Assembly: GCA_945861845.1 (NCBI GenBank)
Contig: CAMAWS010000144.1
Location: 1-7,674 of the forward strand
Direction of reading: 5' to 3'
Length of the DNA stretch: 7,674 bases
From: Candidatus Sulfopaludibacter sp. SbA3
Lineage (GTDB): Bacteria; Acidobacteriota; Terriglobia; 20CM-2-55-15
Position numbers and translations under genes: made by a program. This document shows positions 1 to 7,189 of the stretch, piece by piece (the first letter of the stretch is position 1; the number at the start of each line of letters is the position of its first letter). Below the pieces are notes generated by a model. That model saw only the letters and a program-made list of their open reading frames with translations, did no database searches and had not been told where the DNA came from.

Positions 1-897
1 AACCGGGGGTATGAATCGTGAGTCCGTGCAGGACCCCGGGCCGAGATTGGTGCACCGGGTTCCCTCCACTACCCGCCATCCGTAGTTGCCGCCCAGCAAG
101 ACAATATCGATCTCCTCACGGGCGCCCTGGCCGACATCAGCGGCGTATAGCTGGCCGGTTGCGCGATCGAACGAGAAGCGCCATGGGTTGCGCAGGCCGA
201 GGGCGAAGATTTCGTCGCGTCCGGGGGAGCCAAAGTAAGGGTTCGTTGAGGGCGAACTATAGGGCACGGTGGCGCTCTGCGGCCTGTCGACATCGATACG
301 GAGGATCTTGCCGAGAAGCTCCTCGATGTTCTGAGCCCGATTGCCGGGATCGTTGGCCGAGCCCCCATCGCCCATCCCGATGTACAGAAAGCCGTCCGGT
401 CCAAATTCGATCATCCCGCCGTTGTGGTTCTCGAATGGCTGGGGAATGGTCAGAAGGACGGTCTCGGCAATCTCGGCGATATTGGCATTCGCGGACACGC
501 GATACTCCGCGATTACCGTGGCTCCATCAGGACGCCGGGTGTAGTTCACGAAGAAACGACGGTTCGTCAGGAATTGCGGATGAAATGCCAGTCCGAGCAG
601 GCCACGCTCACCACCGGCAAGAACGCGCGCGCTGATATCGAGAAAAACCGTGCTCGCGCTAGCCGCAGGCTGAAGCACCCGTATGCGGCCCGGCTGTTCG
701 ACGATGAAACGCCGATCCGTTCCGTCACGGGCGCTGGCCAGGTAAACGGGCTGAACAAGGCCTGAAAGAAATGGTTGAAGCTCAATCCGCGGAGTCTGGG
801 CGCCGAGAGGCGCCACCAGCAGCAACAGGATGCAGGCAAGACCAGCAACCCAGTGGGCGAGGGGCTTCAGCGTGCCCTGGGGATCAAACGAAGACAT
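1..897 (-). CDS. PQQ-dependent sugar dehydrogenase, GSDH/Asd family (C-terminus cut by window edge)
   Basis: Reading back from ATG 897-895 gives 299 residues with no stop before the window edge. Residues 1-34 form an export signal with a hydrophobic core ([16 protein letters not shown]) and likely cleavage near GA-QT, which places the enzyme in the periplasm. Seen in the mature part are [41 protein letters not shown] and [11 protein letters not shown], in the order typical of soluble PQQ glucose/aldose dehydrogenase propellers. H158 and R236-N237 match the family's catalytic His and PQQ/Ca-contacting Arg-Asn (inferred by motif alignment). The family oxidises aldose sugars to lactones using PQQ. 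Family members are usually about 350-480 residues, so the last blade(s), with further PQQ-binding Arg residues, lie outside. Start choice is uncertain: the frame stays open to another ATG at 960-958, adding 21 residues encoded by an inverted repeat. I prefer 897 because the extension would push the signal peptide inward. Neither start has a clear Shine-Dalgarno. Substrate is unknown. Confidence 0.9.
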   Translation of the reverse strand, partial: MSSFDPQGTLKPLAHWVAGLACILLLLVAPLGAQTPRIELQPFLSGLVQPVYLASARDGTDRRFIVEQPGRIRVLQPAASASTVFLDISARVLAGGERGLLGLAFHPQFLTNRRFFVNYTRRPDGATVIAEYRVSANANIAEIAETVLLTIPQPFENHNGGMIEFGPDGFLYIGMGDGGSANDPGNRAQNIEELLGKILRIDVDRPQSATVPYSSPSTNPYFGSPGRDEIFALGLRNPWRFSFDRATGQLYAADVGQGAREEIDIVLLGGNYGWRVVEGTRCTNLGPGSCTDSRFIPPV

Positions 898-1036
898 CTT
901 GAAATTGGACGAATCCTGCACCTCAAATCCGAAATCCCGAAATATCAGATTGGACCGCATGAATCACGTGGCCAGTCCAATTAAAGACTTCGGATTTCGG
1001 ATTTGAGGTGCTGGATTCGTCCAATTTAAAAATCTC
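893..1036. repeat. Long imperfect inverted repeat with nested inner palindrome
   Basis: Arms 902-935 and 994-1027 are reverse complements at 33 of 34 positions: an 18-base and a 15-base perfect block separated by one mismatch (t917/t1012). Weaker pairing continues outward to 893 and 1036. The 58-base spacer holds a second, perfect 7-base inverted repeat, ATTGGAC at 949-955 and GTCCAAT at 975-981. The same heptamer also occurs within the outer arms (904-910 and 1019-1025). Part of each arm has a loose 7-base rhythm (ATTTCGG ATTTGAG). The element fills most of the gap between the DUF885 stop (1050) and the sugar dehydrogenase start (897), and its weak outer pairing reaches the start codon. In RNA it could fold into a long hairpin. 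No U-tract follows on the minus strand, so a simple intrinsic terminator is unlikely. Confidence 0.93.
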
Positions 1037-1049
1037 CTCTCGGCCGCAG

Positions 1050-2783
1050 TTACAGCGTTGGACCTTCATCGCCGGGCAACAACAATTTTCGGACAACCTT
1101 GATTGGAACGCTTCCCTGTCTTACGAACTCATCGTGAAACGCCTGGAGACTGTATGCGGCCCCCTTCGCCTTTCGATAATCCTCTCGAAGCTTGTAGATC
1201 TGCAATTTGCCAAGCGTGTAGTAAAGATAGGTCGGATTGTAGGCTCCACGCCGGGCCTCGGAATAGGCGTTGGCCGGCTCCTGGAATGCTTTCTTCTCGA
1301 AAAATTCAGCGCCCTGCTCCACAGTCCAGCCTTCAGTGTGCAACTTGATCCCGACGACATACCGCGCGTCTCTCAACAGCGCCTCGCTGAGCTGCGCAAG
1401 ATGGAGCCTGGGATCGTTGTCCCCAAACCCCTCCTCGATCATCATCTGCTCTGTGTAGTGTGCCCAGCCCTCGGCATTGCTGCCAACGCTGATCAGCTTG
1501 CGCGTTTTCGTCGGAAACTGCTTCGCATATAGAAACTGGATGTAATGCCCTGGATAAGCCTCATGAACCGTGATGACCTTCATTACCGGCGGATTGAACA
1601 GCCTCAGGTGCTCTTCCTTCTGCTTCGCCGGCCATTCGTTCTCCGGAGGACTTACGTAATAGAACGCCTCAGTAGCATTGGTTTCGTAGGCCCCAGGCGT
1701 ATCCATAAACGCAAAACCGTACGATCTCAGGTAGGGTGGCGCCTCGACAATGTTCGGCCGTACTTCGGAAGGTATGGTCACGATATTCCTATCCCGGATG
1801 AACTGGATAATCGACTCCACGGTCTGGCGCGCGTCCCGAATAAGGCTTCGCTCACTCGGGTGATCGTCCGAGATCGACTTCATCAACTGGGCCGGTGTCT
1901 TCGATGGATCAATCCGGCGGGCTGCCTCAATGAAAGCCCGGTAGTCTCTTTCGAAGTTTGCCTCGCCGATCTGGAGTAGCCGGTCGAGTGGCGTGTCGAC
2001 CATCTCCTCGTAAAGAAGCTTCTTCGAAAAATTTTCCGCACCGATCGCATACGCACCATTTGAATTTGGGAGCATCGTCGTTTCCAGCCACTTCGCAGCA
2101 TCCTCAAGCGCCCGGACCGCGGCAGCATTCGAGGTCTGAAACTCTGCTAACAATGCCTTATCCCTGCCTGCAGCTTCCTTCGCCCATACTGCAACCGTTT
2201 CCTTAAAGAATCCAACTGAACCAGTAGAAATAGCTATGGATAGATTCGTAAATTCACGCGCGGGATTTTCAATATTTGCGCGCATGGCGTCAAACAGGGC
2301 CGGCATTCTGTTCAGGCGGGAAACGACAGAACGGAGACGCGCTTCGGGAGGCGCAAAGTTGCGCTTGATCAGCACGTCTACAGCGGAGCCGGGAAGGCCA
2401 ACGTACTGCATTGGGTTCCTTCGCCAGGTCTGTATGGTTTCGAGTTCGAGCAGTTCGGCGCGGATCTGGCCATCGAGGATTTCGGCGTCGATTGCATCGT
2501 CGGTGGTCATGCTCCCCTGCCGGATTAATTCCTCTAACCTGCCCTGGAGGACCTTCAGGGTCTGGATGCGTCCGCTGTGCGCCTCCGCCGAATAGTCTTC
2601 GATTTTCGAGTCGTACTCGTGAAATCCGGCGGAAGTTGCGAAGCTCGGCCACCACTCGAACAAGGCATTGAAATAGTCGTCGACGAAAGATGTCATGGCG
2701 GTCCTCTGGGGTTGGGAGACGGGTTCGGAACCGGAACACGAGGCAAGCGCTAAAAACACGGCGAGGGCTACGGATTTCCGCAT
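1050..2783 (-). CDS. DUF885 family putative zinc metallopeptidase, lipoprotein
   Basis: This is a 577-residue protein, about the usual length for DUF885 members (roughly 550-620). Residues 1-16 are a lipoprotein signal: MRK, a hydrophobic stretch, then LASC, so Cys16 is the probable lipidated residue and the protein should be membrane-anchored outside the cytoplasm. A mostly helical middle part leads to the signature HEAYPGH (H407, E408, H413), followed by AEGWAHYTEQM with E438 as the likely third metal ligand and E445 nearby. The C-terminal block contains the conserved ARRGAYNPTYLYYTLGKLQI-type segment. The metal-binding layout is seen. Peptidase activity is inferred from family knowledge, and substrate is unknown. 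The ATG at 2783-2781 is favoured by the lipoprotein signal and by AAGG 4 bases upstream, within TAAGGCGTAATG that carries the stop of the preceding gene. Only 6 bases separate the two genes, so they are very likely cotranscribed and translationally coupled. All key motif residues are present and I see no frame disruption. Confidence 0.93.
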   Translation of the reverse strand: MRKSVALAVFLALASCSGSEPVSQPQRTAMTSFVDDYFNALFEWWPSFATSAGFHEYDSKIEDYSAEAHSGRIQTLKVLQGRLEELIRQGSMTTDDAIDAEILDGQIRAELLELETIQTWRRNPMQYVGLPGSAVDVLIKRNFAPPEARLRSVVSRLNRMPALFDAMRANIENPAREFTNLSIAISTGSVGFFKETVAVWAKEAAGRDKALLAEFQTSNAAAVRALEDAAKWLETTMLPNSNGAYAIGAENFSKKLLYEEMVDTPLDRLLQIGEANFERDYRAFIEAARRIDPSKTPAQLMKSISDDHPSERSLIRDARQTVESIIQFIRDRNIVTIPSEVRPNIVEAPPYLRSYGFAFMDTPGAYETNATEAFYYVSPPENEWPAKQKEEHLRLFNPPVMKVITVHEAYPGHYIQFLYAKQFPTKTRKLISVGSNAEGWAHYTEQMMIEEGFGDNDPRLHLAQLSEALLRDARYVVGIKLHTEGWTVEQGAEFFEKKAFQEPANAYSEARRGAYNPTYLYYTLGKLQIYKLREDYRKAKGAAYSLQAFHDEFVRQGSVPIKVVRKLLLPGDEGPTL

Positions 2784-2787
2784 TACG

Positions 2788-2791
2788 CCTT
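2788..2791 (-). promoter_or_regulatory. Shine-Dalgarno AAGG overlapping the upstream stop codon
   Basis: The minus strand reads TAAGGCGTAATG. TAA (2792-2790) ends the propeller lipoprotein, AAGG (2791-2788) lies 4 bases before the ATG (2783-2781) of the DUF885 gene. The shared bases suggest that ribosomes ending the first gene can start the second. Confidence 0.6.
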
Positions 2792-5700
2792 ACCGGACGC
2801 CCAGGCTCACAGCCCTTCCGGCATCTGACAGGAAACGCAATGATCCGGAGTACGCCTGGTCCGTGGAGCCGTTGAACAGTATGAATTGGGTCGTAAAGCC
2901 GCCGCCATCGGCAAAATGAGGAAAGAACTGTTCGCTGGATCCGGGGACCTGGCTTTCGCTGATCGGCTGGGTCGTGGTCATAAGGAAGTCGTTGCGCTCG
3001 TTCCACCGGCCGCGAAGGCCGACCACGGCGATACCTGCCGACGAAGCGGTCGAAATGCGGAGCACGCCCTGGAACGGCGTGGCCAAGGTCGCAAATCCCG
3101 GGATGTCGGTCAGGAACAACGAGAACTGCCCATTGCCCGGAACCGTTTTCGTCCCGGTCAGGCCAGTCGATGTGCCGGTCAGGGCATGAAGTTCAAAATT
3201 TACAGAGCTGGCAGTCGCAGACGCGTTCGCAATCGCAATTCCAGTTTGCGACGAGCCAACCTGGCCCGCAGGGAAACCAGGCGTGGCTTCGGCATACAGC
3301 CGAAACGCCGTTCCGCTTGGCAGTGACGGCACGCCCGCTTCGGAAACCGTTATTCCATTCCGCTTGTAGGTGAAGATGATCACGCCGTCGGGCCTGCGCT
3401 GGGAGGCGGTTGGCACAAGGCGCACCGAACCGCTCTGCAGTGTTCCGGCGCCGGAAGTCCGCAACCTCTTTGCACTGCGCGGCGCAATGCTGTAATTGAA
3501 CGACGTCCCCGACACGCCGTCGACAGTCCTCGTCAGGACCTGGCCGGGAGCGGTATCGGTTCCCTTGTCGTAAAACTGGATCGATCCGGTCAGGATCGTA
3601 TCCCCGGGATTCACGAGCACAAACTGCGTTGTGAACCCGTCTCCGTCGGCAAAATGCGGAAACAGGATGGAGTCCGTACTCGGACCGGCCAGCAGGTCGG
3701 TAACCGGAAGTGTCGTCATCAGGAATTCAGATCTTTCGTTCGTGAACCCGCGGAGCGCCACAACAGTCACCGGCACACTCGACGTAAAAGTGAAACTTCC
3801 CTGAACGGCGCTGCCGCCATTGAACGGCGCTCCGCTGAGAAACTTCGCAATCTGGGAATTAGCCGCGATGGGGGTGCTGCTGACTGCGGTGCTGACGCCA
3901 GCCTCATCCGTAAAATAAAACGTAATCGTCGCCGTTTGGTTATTGGGATTTGCGATGGCAAGGCCGGTATCCGCGCCTCCGCCAACCTCCGCATAAATCC
4001 GGCCGGAAGTGATCAGCGTGGACGCCGGAACCGCAGCCTCGCTGACGAGGACGTTGTTCTGGCGAAGACTGAAGATCGCAAGGCCCGACGGAGCCGAACT
4101 GCCGGCGCCTGGCAGGATTCGCGCATAACCGGAGCCAATCGCGGCCGAGGAACCGAGACTCAAAAGAGAAAGGCCGCCGCGGCTGGCTACCGCATAGGGC
4201 GATGTGCTCGTTTCGGTGACCTTCGCCACGAACGCGTCCTGCAGGCCAGGCCGAACCGCCGTCACCGGGGAGACCGTCGGGAAGTTACTGGATCCGGTCT
4301 GGCCGGCAACGTACGCGTTACCGCCGGAATCTATCGCGATTCCGCTGCCAGTATCATTGCCGTTCCCTCCAAGAAACGACGCATACACGACAGACACCGC
4401 TGAATCGATTTTCGCGTAAAACGCATCCGTCGTGACGTCTGAACCGCCACCGAACGTGGACTGAATGGCATTAACCACAGGAAAATTCGTTGAGCTGGTA
4501 TTGCCGGCAACGTAAACGCTGCCGGACGAATCCACCGCGATCGAATTGCCCGCATCATTGCGATAACCGCCAAGGTATGTTGAAAAGGCCATCGTGCCAG
4601 CGGCATCCCATTTCGCCACAAATGCATCGGAGCCGCCGCTGGTTGCCGCATAAATCATGTTCGGGTTCGCTCGCTCAATTGCGATAGCGTTGATGCGAGC
4701 CGTATTCAAGCTCGTCCCGGTCCATGTAGTTCCAGTTGTGCTCTTGAAGATCCTGCTGACGTTCGACTCACCGATCGCAGCGTACAGCGTACCCGACACC
4801 GGATCAGCCACCAGTGAAGTTACAAGGATTCCAAAGGTCGAGCTGGTGAGGCCTCCGTTAGCGGAAAACCAGAATGAGCCTCCGTTCGTGCTTCGGAATA
4901 TGCCAACCGAGTTCGTCGCGGCATAAATCGTATTTGGATTTCTCGGGTCCAGGACCAGGGCGTTGACGTTCGGATCAAAGAGGCCCGTGCTGAAGGAAGC
5001 CCAGGACGTCCCGCCATTGCTGGTCTTATAAATACCGCTGCCTGTGCCGGCATAAATCGTTGCCGGACTTGCCGGGTGGATTGCTATCGTACGGACGCTC
5101 AGGCTCGCCAGGCCAGTATTGATCGCCGTCCATGAGCCGCCACCATTAGTGCTCTTCACAATCCCGCCGCCATCAACAGCCGCATAAATGGTTTCGGTCG
5201 CGAGTGGGTCGATCGCCAGCACGGTAATCAGGCCTGTCGTCTGCCCTGTCGCCGTCCAGTTCGCGCCGCCGTCCGTCGACTTGTAAACGCCGGTCGCGCG
5301 GGTTCCCGCGTATATGGTCGCCGGTGTTCCCGGGTTCACTGCCAGGGCGTGAATCCTCGCGTCGGCTATACCGGTGGCGGCGGCGCTCCAGTTCAATCCT
5401 CCATCCGTGCTCTTGAACAAACCGCCCGCAAGTTCGTCGTCCGCCCCGGCATAAATCGTCGCCGGCGTCGTGGGGGCGATTGCGAGAGCATAAAGCGTGC
5501 TGCGCGTCATGCCGGTGTTGCCGGCGCTCCACGTAGCTCCACCATCGGAACTGCGGAAAGATGGTCCGCTCCCGTAAGTCCGCTGTGCGACGCCGCTGGT
5601 CGTGGTGAAGTTGATGGAGGAGGTCTCGCCCGTCACATAGGCCTGGCCGGTCGAGTCAACGGCAATGGCATTTCCCGTCTCATCCCGTGAGCCACGGATA

Positions 5701-7172
5701 AATTGGAAATAGGCGGCCGCCGTACCCGCCGAGTTGAGCTTCGCGACGAAAACGTCGGTGCCAGTCGTGGCTGAAACCGGTGTGCTTCCGGTGATAAAGG
5801 CGCTGCCGGCTGAGTCGACCGCTATTCCGCGAACCTCCGTTGCACCCCCGTCCACGCCGAAGTACGTCGAATAGACGACCGATCCCGTCGGGCTGATTTT
5901 CGTAACGAACCCGCCAAGCAGGCTGTTTGTAGAAAATGCTCCCGCTGTGGTCGTGAAATTCGTGGAAAGGGTCTTGCCCGCGACGTAAGCATTACCGGCC
6001 GCATCGATTGCGACGCCTCTCGCCTCGTCGTCACTGTTGCCGCCGAGGTATGTTGAATACACGAGCGCCGACCCGGTGGAATTCAATTTTGTGACAAAAG
6101 CATCGCTGCAGGTTCCACCGGCCGAGGTATTGCATGTTGTGCGCAAAGCTCCGGCGGTTGTCGGCAGGTTTGAAGACTCCGTCACGCCAACGATTACCAC
6201 GTTGCCCGAGGAGTCCAGTCCTATGGCGCGTCCATCGTCGTCGCTGGTTCCTCCAAAATAGGTCGAATAGACAAGTGCCGTGCCGGCAGCGTTCAACTTA
6301 GTCACAAAAGCGTCGCTGAATCCGAGTTCCGGATCTGGTGTGCTGGCCGTGCCCTGATAAGGCGCTGCCGTCCGGAAATCCGTCGATGTCGTGGATCCGG
6401 TCAAATAGATGTTTCCGGCCGCGTCGGTTGCAACGCCGCGGGCGTCCTCCACGCCGTCGCTTCCGCCGAGAAACGTCGAGTAAGTGAGGATCGGATCGAT
6501 TACCAGTGTCTCGGCGCGATCATAGGCCCCAACATCGAACGTCACTTCGTTGCCGGCATCGATTCGATATGCGCCCTGGATTTCACGCCTCTGGCCCCCG
6601 TCGTATTGGTAGAGAACCGGCTTCCGTTGAACAACCTCGGCACCGCCGGAGCGAAGCACCAGATTCCCGCCGTCATCCAGGCTCAGATCGTCAGCGCCGT
6701 CAAAGCCGAGAACGATGGATTTCGGGTCCCCGCCAGGATGGACGACGAAGTCGTATTCGAGTTGCGATTGATTTCCGTAATAAACCAGGTCGACGCCATC
6801 GTATACGCCCTGGTCTTTCACGCGCGCGTAGGTAGGAACGTCTGTAAGCCACCGGCCTGGATCGGAACCCCGCAAATAGTGAACTTTGCCGGACTGCCGC
6901 TGTTCCCCATCGATTCGCGGATCGAGATTCGCATTGAGAAGCCGCGTGCGTATGGAGATCGCGCTTTGCGCGCTGCGCAATGCGATCTCGTTCCCGCTTG
7001 CAGTAAGGAGAAGGCTGTAACCTGGCCCGCGCGCCACGAATCTTGCATCGGCGTGAGCCTGTCCACGGTTTTCCTCAAACGTAATGGGAAGTTTTCCAAA
7101 ATCCGGTTGAGGCGTCGTACAACCGAGCAGGAGTAAACAAGTGCCGAATACAATAGTGTTGCGGATCGTCAT
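2790..7172 (-). CDS. SBBP beta-propeller lipoprotein with inserted BNR propeller and duplicated C-terminal module
   Basis: This is a 1460-residue protein starting at ATG 7172-7170. MTIRNTIVFGTCLLLLGC is a lipoprotein signal with Cys18 as the lipidation site. Residues about 24-228 form a beta-rich N-terminal domain (FEENRGQ; DVPTYARVKDQGVYDGVDLV; LEYDFVVHPGGDP) of the type found before SBBP repeats (DUF7948-like, from memory). Residues 229-987 hold seven SBBP blades built on YSTYLGG, D..GNAYVAG.T.S.NFPT and DAFVAKLN. Blade five is interrupted at about 538-847 by seven BNR/Asp-box repeats (FKSTDGG.NW ... ATIYAGT). Residues 1016-1460 hold one full and one partial copy of a beta-sandwich-like module (GLRG..NER.DFLMTT; FPHFADG.GFTTQF). 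The role is probably surface display or binding; no catalytic residues are recognised. The frame is open upstream to a TTG at 7247, but those 25 residues are only translated heptamer repeat and lie before the lipoprotein signal, so I exclude them. There is no clear Shine-Dalgarno at 7172. The gene is coupled to DUF885 downstream. Confidence 0.92.
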   Translation of the reverse strand: MTIRNTIVFGTCLLLLGCTTPQPDFGKLPITFEENRGQAHADARFVARGPGYSLLLTASGNEIALRSAQSAISIRTRLLNANLDPRIDGEQRQSGKVHYLRGSDPGRWLTDVPTYARVKDQGVYDGVDLVYYGNQSQLEYDFVVHPGGDPKSIVLGFDGADDLSLDDGGNLVLRSGGAEVVQRKPVLYQYDGGQRREIQGAYRIDAGNEVTFDVGAYDRAETLVIDPILTYSTFLGGSDGVEDARGVATDAAGNIYLTGSTTSTDFRTAAPYQGTASTPDPELGFSDAFVTKLNAAGTALVYSTYFGGTSDDDGRAIGLDSSGNVVIVGVTESSNLPTTAGALRTTCNTSAGGTCSDAFVTKLNSTGSALVYSTYLGGNSDDEARGVAIDAAGNAYVAGKTLSTNFTTTAGAFSTNSLLGGFVTKISPTGSVVYSTYFGVDGGATEVRGIAVDSAGSAFITGSTPVSATTGTDVFVAKLNSAGTAAAYFQFIRGSRDETGNAIAVDSTGQAYVTGETSSINFTTTSGVAQRTYGSGPSFRSSDGGATWSAGNTGMTRSTLYALAIAPTTPATIYAGADDELAGGLFKSTDGGLNWSAAATGIADARIHALAVNPGTPATIYAGTRATGVYKSTDGGANWTATGQTTGLITVLAIDPLATETIYAAVDGGGIVKSTNGGGSWTAINTGLASLSVRTIAIHPASPATIYAGTGSGIYKTSNGGTSWASFSTGLFDPNVNALVLDPRNPNTIYAATNSVGIFRSTNGGSFWFSANGGLTSSTFGILVTSLVADPVSGTLYAAIGESNVSRIFKSTTGTTWTGTSLNTARINAIAIERANPNMIYAATSGGSDAFVAKWDAAGTMAFSTYLGGYRNDAGNSIAVDSSGSVYVAGNTSSTNFPVVNAIQSTFGGGSDVTTDAFYAKIDSAVSVVYASFLGGNGNDTGSGIAIDSGGNAYVAGQTGSSNFPTVSPVTAVRPGLQDAFVAKVTETSTSPYAVASRGGLSLLSLGSSAAIGSGYARILPGAGSSAPSGLAIFSLRQNNVLVSEAAVPASTLITSGRIYAEVGGGADTGLAIANPNNQTATITFYFTDEAGVSTAVSSTPIAANSQIAKFLSGAPFNGGSAVQGSFTFTSSVPVTVVALRGFTNERSEFLMTTLPVTDLLAGPSTDSILFPHFADGDGFTTQFVLVNPGDTILTGSIQFYDKGTDTAPGQVLTRTVDGVSGTSFNYSIAPRSAKRLRTSGAGTLQSGSVRLVPTASQRRPDGVIIFTYKRNGITVSEAGVPSLPSGTAFRLYAEATPGFPAGQVGSSQTGIAIANASATASSVNFELHALTGTSTGLTGTKTVPGNGQFSLFLTDIPGFATLATPFQGVLRISTASSAGIAVVGLRGRWNERNDFLMTTTQPISESQVPGSSEQFFPHFADGGGFTTQFILFNGSTDQAYSGSLRFLSDAGRAVSLGVR
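2793..4127 (-). repeat. Tandem C-terminal modules (one full, one partial copy) within the lipoprotein
   Basis: Protein-level duplication. Copy 1 starts at YARILPG (residue 1016) and copy 2 at SVRLVPT (residue 1249). Matching landmarks are SGLAIFSLRQNNVLVSEAAV against DGVIIFTYKRNGITVSEAGV, TGLAIANPN against TGIAIANAS, ALRGFTNERSEFLMTT against GLRGRWNERNDFLMTT, and FPHFADGDGFTTQF (F1171) against FPHFADGGGFTTQF (F1417). The spacing is 233-246 residues. Copy 2 stops about 40 residues after FPHFADG, at SLRFLSDAGRAVSLGVR, whereas copy 1 continues through a linker into copy 2. DNA similarity is modest by eye, so this is an old duplication rather than a recent one. Confidence 0.85.
4212..6488 (-). 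repeat. Seven-blade SBBP propeller region (outer propeller) of the lipoprotein
   Basis: Residues 229-987 contain seven SBBP units. Units 1-4 are contiguous, starting at TYSTFLGG, YSTYFGGT, YSTYLGGN and YSTYFGVD. Unit 5 starts at YFQFIRGS and is split. Units 6 and 7 start at FSTYLGGY and YASFLGGN. Each unit has the order strand YST-LGG, then D..GN.Y..G.T, then a variable loop, then DAFVAK. Seven units would make one closed seven-bladed propeller, which is an inference. SBBP repeats are common in large secreted bacterial proteins of unknown ligand. Confidence 0.85.
4632..5561 (-). repeat. Inserted seven-repeat BNR/Asp-box propeller (inner propeller)
   Basis: Residues about 538-847 hold seven repeats of 40-50 residues. 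Asp-box-like starts are SSDGGATW, STDGGLNW, STDGGANW, STNGGGSW, TSNGGTSW, STNGGSFW and a degenerate STTGTTW. Each is followed by a strand such as ALAI.P..PATIYAGT. This is the sialidase/Ycf48/Vps10-like repeat pattern. The block sits between VAQRTYGSG and SDAFVAKW, which together complete one SBBP blade. The sialidase catalytic arginine triad was not identified, so enzyme activity is not claimed. Confidence 0.83.
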
Positions 7173-7189
7173 AAGGAGCCGTCTCTCAA

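Noticed and set aside
69..404. 111-codon minus-strand open frame overlapping the sugar dehydrogenase
   Set aside because: It is out of frame with the GSDH motifs. The true frame has no stop in the window.
18..635. 205-codon plus-strand open frame opposite the sugar dehydrogenase
   Set aside because: The minus-strand frame here carries the full series of GSDH motifs. The plus frame is an Arg/Ser-rich shadow.
893..1036. Insertion sequence or MITE with terminal inverted repeats
   Set aside because: There is no transposase, the arms are close together, and no target-site duplication was found at the edges. A miniature element cannot be excluded but is not supported.
1008..1532. 174-codon plus-strand open frame opposite the DUF885 3' end
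   Set aside because: It is antisense to the HEAYPGH and EGWAHYTEQM motifs. Its start lies in the inverted repeat, and it shows no family features.
2290..3006. 238-codon minus-strand open frame overlapping the DUF885 and lipoprotein junction
   Set aside because: It is out of frame with both supported genes and crosses their stop/start junction. Its composition is that of a shadow frame.
3654..4403. 249-codon plus-strand open frame opposite the lipoprotein
   Set aside because: Its translation is Arg-rich and low in complexity with no recognisable motif, and it is antisense to a strongly supported protein. It is a GC-rich shadow frame.
4632..5561. Active sialidase domain
   Set aside because: Asp-boxes are structural and occur in many propellers. 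No arginine triad or other catalytic residues could be identified.
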